From contig CAJUFW010000092.1 of assembly GCA_910585655.1 (NCBI GenBank), forward strand, positions 4,469 to 13,141: 8,673 nucleotides of DNA. Direction: 5' to 3'. Positions 5,875 through 8,673 of the stretch are shown piece after piece (positions within the stretch are counted from its first letter, which is position 1; each line of letters opens with the position of its first letter). The notes beneath the pieces were generated by a model. The model saw nothing but the letters and a program-made list of their open reading frames with translations, searched no databases and was not told the DNA's origin. The translations under genes were made by a program, and so were the position numbers. This DNA is from an uncultured Lachnospiraceae bacterium (GTDB lineage: Bacteria; Bacillota_A; Clostridia; Lachnospirales; Lachnospiraceae).

Positions 5875-6921
5875 ATGGAGAACAGCAGGAACGGGATTAG
5901 AGTGAGGGAACGAAGGGCAGAGATTCGCAAACGGAGGATGTGGGTAAACGGAGTTTTTTTTCTTTGCAGGTGTGTAATTTTGGTTTTACTGGCATATGGT
6001 CTGCTGGAAATGAAGGGAAGATTGGAAGAGATGCAGGGGGAGATAAAACGTTTGGAAAACCTGCATCAAATCGGTCAGGAGGAGAGCGACGGCAGCAGGG
6101 CAGGAGAGGAGGACGGTTCTTCTCACAAGGCTGGCACCGATGCAAAAGCAGCTTCCACCAGTCCGGTTGGTATGTTAGAGGGAGATTATGTAAGCAGTAT
6201 TGCGTCCGTTGCCGTAGATAAGCCGATGAAACGTTCTTATGTGGAAATTTTACAAAAATTAGAGAGCTTATCTGAGGAGGATTCCAGAATAACGGAGATT
6301 TTAAAAAACAGCGACCGCTATCCGGAAGAGATGTTAGGAGCGTTGGCAAATAATCCGGAAATGGCAGATTTTGTAGAAGGCTATTTGAATGCAGACGGAA
6401 CAGTAACCGGTGGACTGACAGAGACGGAACGAGAGGAGGATTTCCCGCTGCTGCTTCAATGGGATCCCCGTTGGGGGTATGCGCCGTATGGCAACAGCAA
6501 TATTGGCTTGGCAGGGTGTGGACCGACAAGTCTGGCGATGGTTTTATACTACCTGACAAAAGATGCGGATATTACGCCGGATCGGATTGCGGATTATGCG
6601 ATGGAACATGGTTATTATGTAGAGGGGGCAGGTACCGCCTGGGCTTTGATGGAGGATGTTCCCTTTCAGTATGGCGTTCAGGTATCCAAGATCAATCTGG
6701 CAGAATCTTCTATGAAGGGACAGTTGGACATGGGACGTGTGATTATCTGCGCGATGAGGAGTGGAGATTTTACCTCGTCCGGGCATTTTATTGTAATCAT
6801 CGGTTATGACGAAGAGGGCTTTATCGTAAACGATCCCAACTGCGTTGCCAGAAGCAAAGAACGATGGAGTTACGAAAGAATAGAGAATCAAATTAACAGC
6901 ATTTGGGCATACTCCAGGTAA
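5875..6921 (+). CDS. Membrane-anchored C39-family (papain-like) cysteine peptidase
   Basis: A 348-residue protein with a positively charged N-terminus (RVRERRAEIRKRR), one membrane helix (about 22-44), a short coiled coil (about 44-66), a polar linker (about 66-100), a helical stretch (about 120-172) and a C-terminal C39_2-like domain (about 188-348). Likely active-site residues are C215 in LAGCGPTSLAM, H304 in SGHFIVIIGY and D320 in IVNDPN, with Q195 in LLQWDPRWGY a candidate oxyanion-hole residue. The topology puts the peptidase domain outside the cell. C39 domains of bacteriocin exporters cut Gly-Gly leaders, but this lacks the ABC transporter part and belongs to the stand-alone C39_2 type, whose substrates are mostly unknown. 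The frame extends upstream to GTG at 5800 inside the palindrome; the ATG at 5875 with AGGAGG at 5862-5867 is the better start. It may share the two-component transcript, as I see no promoter or terminator in between. Confidence 0.85.
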   Translation: MENSRNGIRVRERRAEIRKRRMWVNGVFFLCRCVILVLLAYGLLEMKGRLEEMQGEIKRLENLHQIGQEESDGSRAGEEDGSSHKAGTDAKAASTSPVGMLEGDYVSSIASVAVDKPMKRSYVEILQKLESLSEEDSRITEILKNSDRYPEEMLGALANNPEMADFVEGYLNADGTVTGGLTETEREEDFPLLLQWDPRWGYAPYGNSNIGLAGCGPTSLAMVLYYLTKDADITPDRIADYAMEHGYYVEGAGTAWALMEDVPFQYGVQVSKINLAESSMKGQLDMGRVIICAMRSGDFTSSGHFIVIIGYDEEGFIVNDPNCVARSKERWSYERIENQINSIWAYSR

Positions 6922-6951
6922 GGGCGTAACACCTTGCTGCCGCCACAGCCC

Positions 6952-6980
6952 TTGGCAAAAAGAAAAAATACGGCAATCAT
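6952..6980 (+). promoter_or_regulatory. Possible promoter of the rubrerythrin gene
   Basis: TTGGCA (6952-6957, five of six matches) lies 17 bases before AATCAT (6975-6980, four of six). A start near 6987 would give a leader of about 38 nt. An 8-bp inverted repeat, CTGCCGCC (6937-6944) and GGCGGCAG (6999-7006), brackets the promoter. I see no PerR/Fur-type box. Confidence 0.4.
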
Positions 6981-7024
6981 AGTGTAACGATAGAACGAGG
7001 CGGCAGAAAGAAATGGAGGAAATG

Positions 7025-7678
7025 ATGGCAGTAGATTTTAAAACAAGCAAAACAAAGGACAACTTAATGAAAGCGTTTGCAGGGGAGAGCCAGGCTAGGA
7101 ACCGCTATACCTTTGCGGCAGAAAAGGCAAAAAAAGCAGGCTATGAGGTACTGGAAAAAATCTTTTTATTTACGGCAGAACAGGAACGGGCGCATGCAGA
7201 GATTTTTTACAATCATTTAAAAGAGCTGAACGGAGAAAACCTGGAAATTACCGGAAGCTTTCCGGTTGAGGTATACGAGGATGTAGACAAGCTGCTTCGG
7301 ACGGCGCAGCACAACGAATATGAAGAACATGATAATGTCTATGAAGAATTTGAGCAGATAGCAAAAGAAGAGGGCTTCGAGCAGGTGGCAGGCTCGTTTC
7401 ATATGATTAAAGATATTGAAAAGACACATGGAGACCGTTTTGGGCATTTCGCGGATATGTTAGAACAAAATAAGCTGTTTTGCTCGGAGGAACGTACGCA
7501 TTGGATGTGCCTAAACTGCGGCTATATTTATGAAGGGATGGAGCTGCCGCAGCAATGCCCGACCTGCCAGGTAGACAAAGGGTATTTTGTGCCGTTGTCG
7601 CTTTCCCCTTATTCCAGAGAAGAGCCTGTAAAGGTAATGTTAAAAGAAGAAGGGTGCTGTTGTGGGAAGAAACAATAA
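7025..7678 (+). CDS. rbr: Rubrerythrin (diiron peroxidase with a rubredoxin-like domain)
   Basis: A cytoplasmic non-haem iron protein of 217 residues that reduces hydrogen peroxide in anaerobes. The ferritin-like domain (about 8-145) has the expected diiron ligands: E21 in AGESQARNRY, E54 and H57 in EQERAH, E98 and E101 in NEYEEH, and E132 and H135 in DIEKTH. The C-terminal rubredoxin-like iron site has C162/C165 (CLNCGY) and C178/C181 (CPTC). Beyond the usual end at about residue 190 is a tail of roughly 27 residues finishing GCCCGKKQ, with three adjacent cysteines. Three in-frame ATGs occur (7013, 7022, 7025). GGAGG (7015-7019) overlaps the first and lies two bases before the second, so 7025, giving the usual MAVDFKTSKTKDN start, is the best choice. 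It is probably transcribed alone. Confidence 0.95.
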   Translation: MAVDFKTSKTKDNLMKAFAGESQARNRYTFAAEKAKKAGYEVLEKIFLFTAEQERAHAEIFYNHLKELNGENLEITGSFPVEVYEDVDKLLRTAQHNEYEEHDNVYEEFEQIAKEEGFEQVAGSFHMIKDIEKTHGDRFGHFADMLEQNKLFCSEERTHWMCLNCGYIYEGMELPQQCPTCQVDKGYFVPLSLSPYSREEPVKVMLKEEGCCCGKKQ

Positions 7679-7703
7679 AACAGCCAAAGAATAGAAAAAG
7701 AAA

Positions 7704-7732
7704 TTGCAGAAGCCTCTGTTTTGGAGTATACT
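7704..7732 (+). promoter_or_regulatory. Probable promoter of the structured leader and GNAT gene
   Basis: TATACT (7727-7732, five of six matches to the -10 consensus) is 17 bases after TTGCAG (7704-7709), which keeps the TTG of the -35. Transcription would begin near 7739, leaving a 5' leader of about 145 nt before the acetyltransferase ATG. Confidence 0.5.
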
Positions 7733-7762
7733 GTGGATAGGATTTTAGAAGAACAAAGGCGG

Positions 7763-7816
7763 ATGGCAGGCGTGCGGAGCGGAATACTGTCAGCAAATGC
7801 TGCCGAGCCCATCTGA
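7763..7816 (+). CDS. Possible 17-codon leader peptide before the GNAT gene
   Basis: ATG (7763) to TGA (7814-7816) encodes MAGVRSGILSANAAEPI. It starts in the left arm of the leader's closing stem and ends in the loop of its third hairpin, so a translating ribosome would open both helices. A purine run AAAGG (7755-7759) is three bases upstream, which is close and weak. Many short frames arise by chance; the exact fit to the RNA fold is the only reason to list it. Confidence 0.25.
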   Translation: MAGVRSGILSANAAEPI

Positions 7817-7860
7817 AGATGGGCTTGCACGCCGCCACAAGAACGCTGGAGGCGTTCTTG
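7764..7860 (+). ncRNA. Structured 5' leader RNA (candidate cis-regulatory element) of the GNAT gene
   Basis: Almost every base pairs. P1: TGGC-A-GGCGTGC (7764-7775) with GCACGCCGCCA (7827-7837), 11 pairs with one bulged A. Inside it are P2: CGG (7780-7782) with CCG (7803-7805), then CAGC (7791-7794) with GCTG (7799-7802) around an AAAT loop, with an eight-base bulge; and P3: AGCCCATC (7806-7813) with GATGGGCT (7818-7825) around TGAA. Directly after P1 is P4: CAAGAACGC (7838-7846) with GCGTTCTTG (7852-7860). The first three helices make a three-way junction. No T tract follows any stem, so control would be at translation or RNA stability rather than by intrinsic termination. I do not recognise it as a known riboswitch class, T-box or ribozyme. 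Confidence 0.6.
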
Positions 7861-7884
7861 AACATAGGAGAAAGGAAGTGCCGT

Positions 7885-8433
7885 ATGGAACATTATGGAA
7901 CACAAAGACTGGAAACAGAACGGTTGGTTTTAAGAAGATTCACGACAGAAGATGCCGTAGCGATGTATCAAAACTGGGCATCGGACGACGAGGTTACAAA
8001 ATATCTGACGTGGCGGACTCATCCGAGTTTAGAGGTAAGTCAAAGCGTTATTCAGACTTGGGTAGATTCCTATGCGGATAAGGATTATTACCAATGGGCA
8101 ATTGTATACAAAGACGAACCGATTGGCAGCATTGCAGTAGTAGAGAAAAAGGATGAGATTTCTATGGTACATATCGGCTATTGTATTGGGAAGCGCTGGT
8201 GGAATCAGGGTATTACATCGGAAGCTCTAAAGGCTGTGATGGATTTTTTCTTTGATGTCGTAGGGGCGAAGCGGATAGAAGCAAGGCACGATCCAAGGAA
8301 TTCCTATTCCGGTCAGGTAATGAAAAAATGTGGTATGAAATACGAAGGGACATTACGTGGCGCGGATTGGAATAACCAAGGAATTTGCGATGCCTGTTAT
8401 TATGCGTTGTTAGCATCCGAGCGGGAGGACTGA
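7885..8433 (+). CDS. GNAT-family N-acetyltransferase, RimJ/RimL type
   Basis: A 182-residue cytoplasmic acetyl-CoA-dependent transferase. The N-terminus LETERLVLRRFTTEDAVAMY (9-28) is the hallmark of the RimJ/RimL branch, followed by the substrate-side helices and by IGSIAVVE and VHIGYCIGKRWWNQGITSEAL, which contain the acetyl-CoA pyrophosphate-binding region (normally Q/RxxGxG/A; here NQGITS). ARHDPRNSYSGQVMKKCGMKYEGTLR is the family's usual end-of-domain segment. RimJ/RimL enzymes acetylate ribosomal protein N-termini, but close relatives modify antibiotics, amino acids or small molecules, so the substrate is open. The ATG at 7885 has AAGGAAG (7872-7878) at good spacing; an in-frame ATG at 7819 lies inside the leader RNA hairpin and is unlikely. 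The structured leader suggests regulated expression. The last 34 bases overlap the convergent GNAT gene. Confidence 0.88.
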   Translation: MEHYGTQRLETERLVLRRFTTEDAVAMYQNWASDDEVTKYLTWRTHPSLEVSQSVIQTWVDSYADKDYYQWAIVYKDEPIGSIAVVEKKDEISMVHIGYCIGKRWWNQGITSEALKAVMDFFFDVVGAKRIEARHDPRNSYSGQVMKKCGMKYEGTLRGADWNNQGICDACYYALLASERED

Positions 8434-8673
8434 AAGGTAAAGAGCCCATCTTCAAAGCAGAACTTTTTTTGCGTATAGTCCTCAATCACATGTTTCCAGA
8501 AGCGGTAGGCGGAGTCGCTGCCGTACGAGGGGGAGACTTCCCAGATACCGGCGTGTTTGTCAAAACAGGCAAAGGCGGCTTGTTTTCCGATCGTTTGCCG
8601 TCGGTATTTGGGCAGCACTAAAAATTCTGCAATGCTGTGACCGTTAGACGCTTTTTTCAGATAAGTATTGATC
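8400..8673 (-). CDS. GNAT-family acetyltransferase, C-terminal part, cut by the window edge
   Basis: An open frame enters from the right edge on the minus strand and ends at TAA (8400-8402). It encodes about 90 residues: INTYLKKASNGHSIAEFLVL, then PKYRRQTIGKQAAFACFD, in which R-R-Q-T-I-G-K is the acetyl-CoA-binding loop, and later AYRFWKHVIEDYTQ. Beta-strand 4, the (Q/R)xxGxG/A loop and the AxxFWxxVI region are typical of small GNAT acetyltransferases that act on unknown substrates. This branch differs from the RimJ/RimL-type neighbour. The GTG near 8618 is only an internal codon; the true start is beyond the window. Its 3' end overlaps the neighbour by 34 bases. Confidence 0.82.
   Translation of the reverse strand, partial: INTYLKKASNGHSIAEFLVLPKYRRQTIGKQAAFACFDKHAGIWEVSPSYGSDSAYRFWKHVIEDYTQKKFCFEDGLFTFQSSRSDANNA

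Noticed and set aside
5897..6559. A 220-codon open frame on the minus strand
   Set aside because: It lies entirely antisense to the peptidase gene, lacks a ribosome binding site and reads as low-quality protein rich in Pro, Ser and Leu. It is a shadow of the real frame.
6544..7062. A 172-codon open frame on the minus strand
   Set aside because: It is antisense to the catalytic part of the peptidase and the start of rubrerythrin, with no recognisable domain or ribosome binding site.
7806..7860. Hairpins P3 and P4 as intrinsic terminators after rubrerythrin
   Set aside because: They are followed by TTGCAC and AACATA, not by a T tract, on the plus strand, and no T tract follows them on the minus strand.
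7819..7884. An N-terminal extension of the RimJ/RimL-type acetyltransferase from the ATG at 7819
   Set aside because: That ATG is buried in hairpin P3, has no ribosome binding site, and the added residues do not resemble the family, whose usual start follows the ATG at 7885.
7805..8451. A shared GAGCCCATCT at 7805-7814 and 8442-8451 that could allow leader-to-antisense pairing
   Set aside because: The match is only 10-11 bases, one copy is coding sequence of the convergent GNAT gene, and hairpin symmetry raises the chance of such matches. Coincidence is the simpler reading.

Overview
The window looks like chromosomal DNA from a Gram-positive member of the Clostridia, most likely the Lachnospiraceae. 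The support is indirect: strong AAGGAGG-type ribosome binding sites before nearly every gene, moderate G+C, and protein types common in that family (an Rpn-type nuclease tail with GIEK repeats, an OmpR/HAMP-kinase pair, a membrane-anchored C39-like peptidase and a two-domain rubrerythrin). No rRNA, tRNA, CRISPR array, prophage or complete insertion sequence is visible.

Layout. (1) Positions 1-191 hold the 3' end of an Rpn/PD-(D/E)XK-type nuclease gene containing a 12-bp tandem repeat. It ends one base from the end of a convergent gene for an ABC-type ATPase (193-1059, minus strand). (2) Divergent from the ATPase is a translationally coupled pair: a CMP-sugar cytidylyltransferase of the NeuA type (1192-1887) and a short but apparently catalytically intact signal peptidase II (LspA) homologue (1884-2309). 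(3) A 234-bp intergenic region carries three exactly 11-bp-phased repeats, two promoter candidates and a hairpin at the predicted mRNA 5' end. It leads into an OmpR-type response regulator, a HAMP histidine kinase and a membrane-anchored PepSY-like protein of unknown function (2544-5702), all tightly packed or overlapping. (4) A 172-bp gap carries a long palindrome and a 19-bp direct repeat. It precedes a membrane-anchored C39-family papain-like peptidase (5875-6921). (5) A rubrerythrin gene follows (7025-7678). (6) A promoter and a compactly folded leader of about 145 nt precede a RimJ/RimL-type GNAT acetyltransferase (7885-8433). Its 3' end overlaps a convergent, unrelated GNAT gene that runs off the window (8400-8673, minus strand).

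How the genes fit together. The two-component operon and the downstream peptidase look like an envelope-sensing module: a kinase with a sizeable extracytoplasmic domain, a single-pass PepSY-like protein facing the same compartment, and a possible target peptidase in that compartment. The 11-bp repeats suggest that the regulator controls its own operon. The cytidylyltransferase/LspA pair has no other sugar-activation or lipoprotein genes nearby, so its role is open. The rubrerythrin is an oxidative-stress gene independent of its neighbours.

The most promising undescribed elements are the structured leader before the GNAT gene, the bulged palindrome with direct repeats at 5737-5860, the cytidylyltransferase/LspA pair, and the PepSY-like third component of the two-component operon. 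All functional statements rest on motif recognition by eye; no database search was made.
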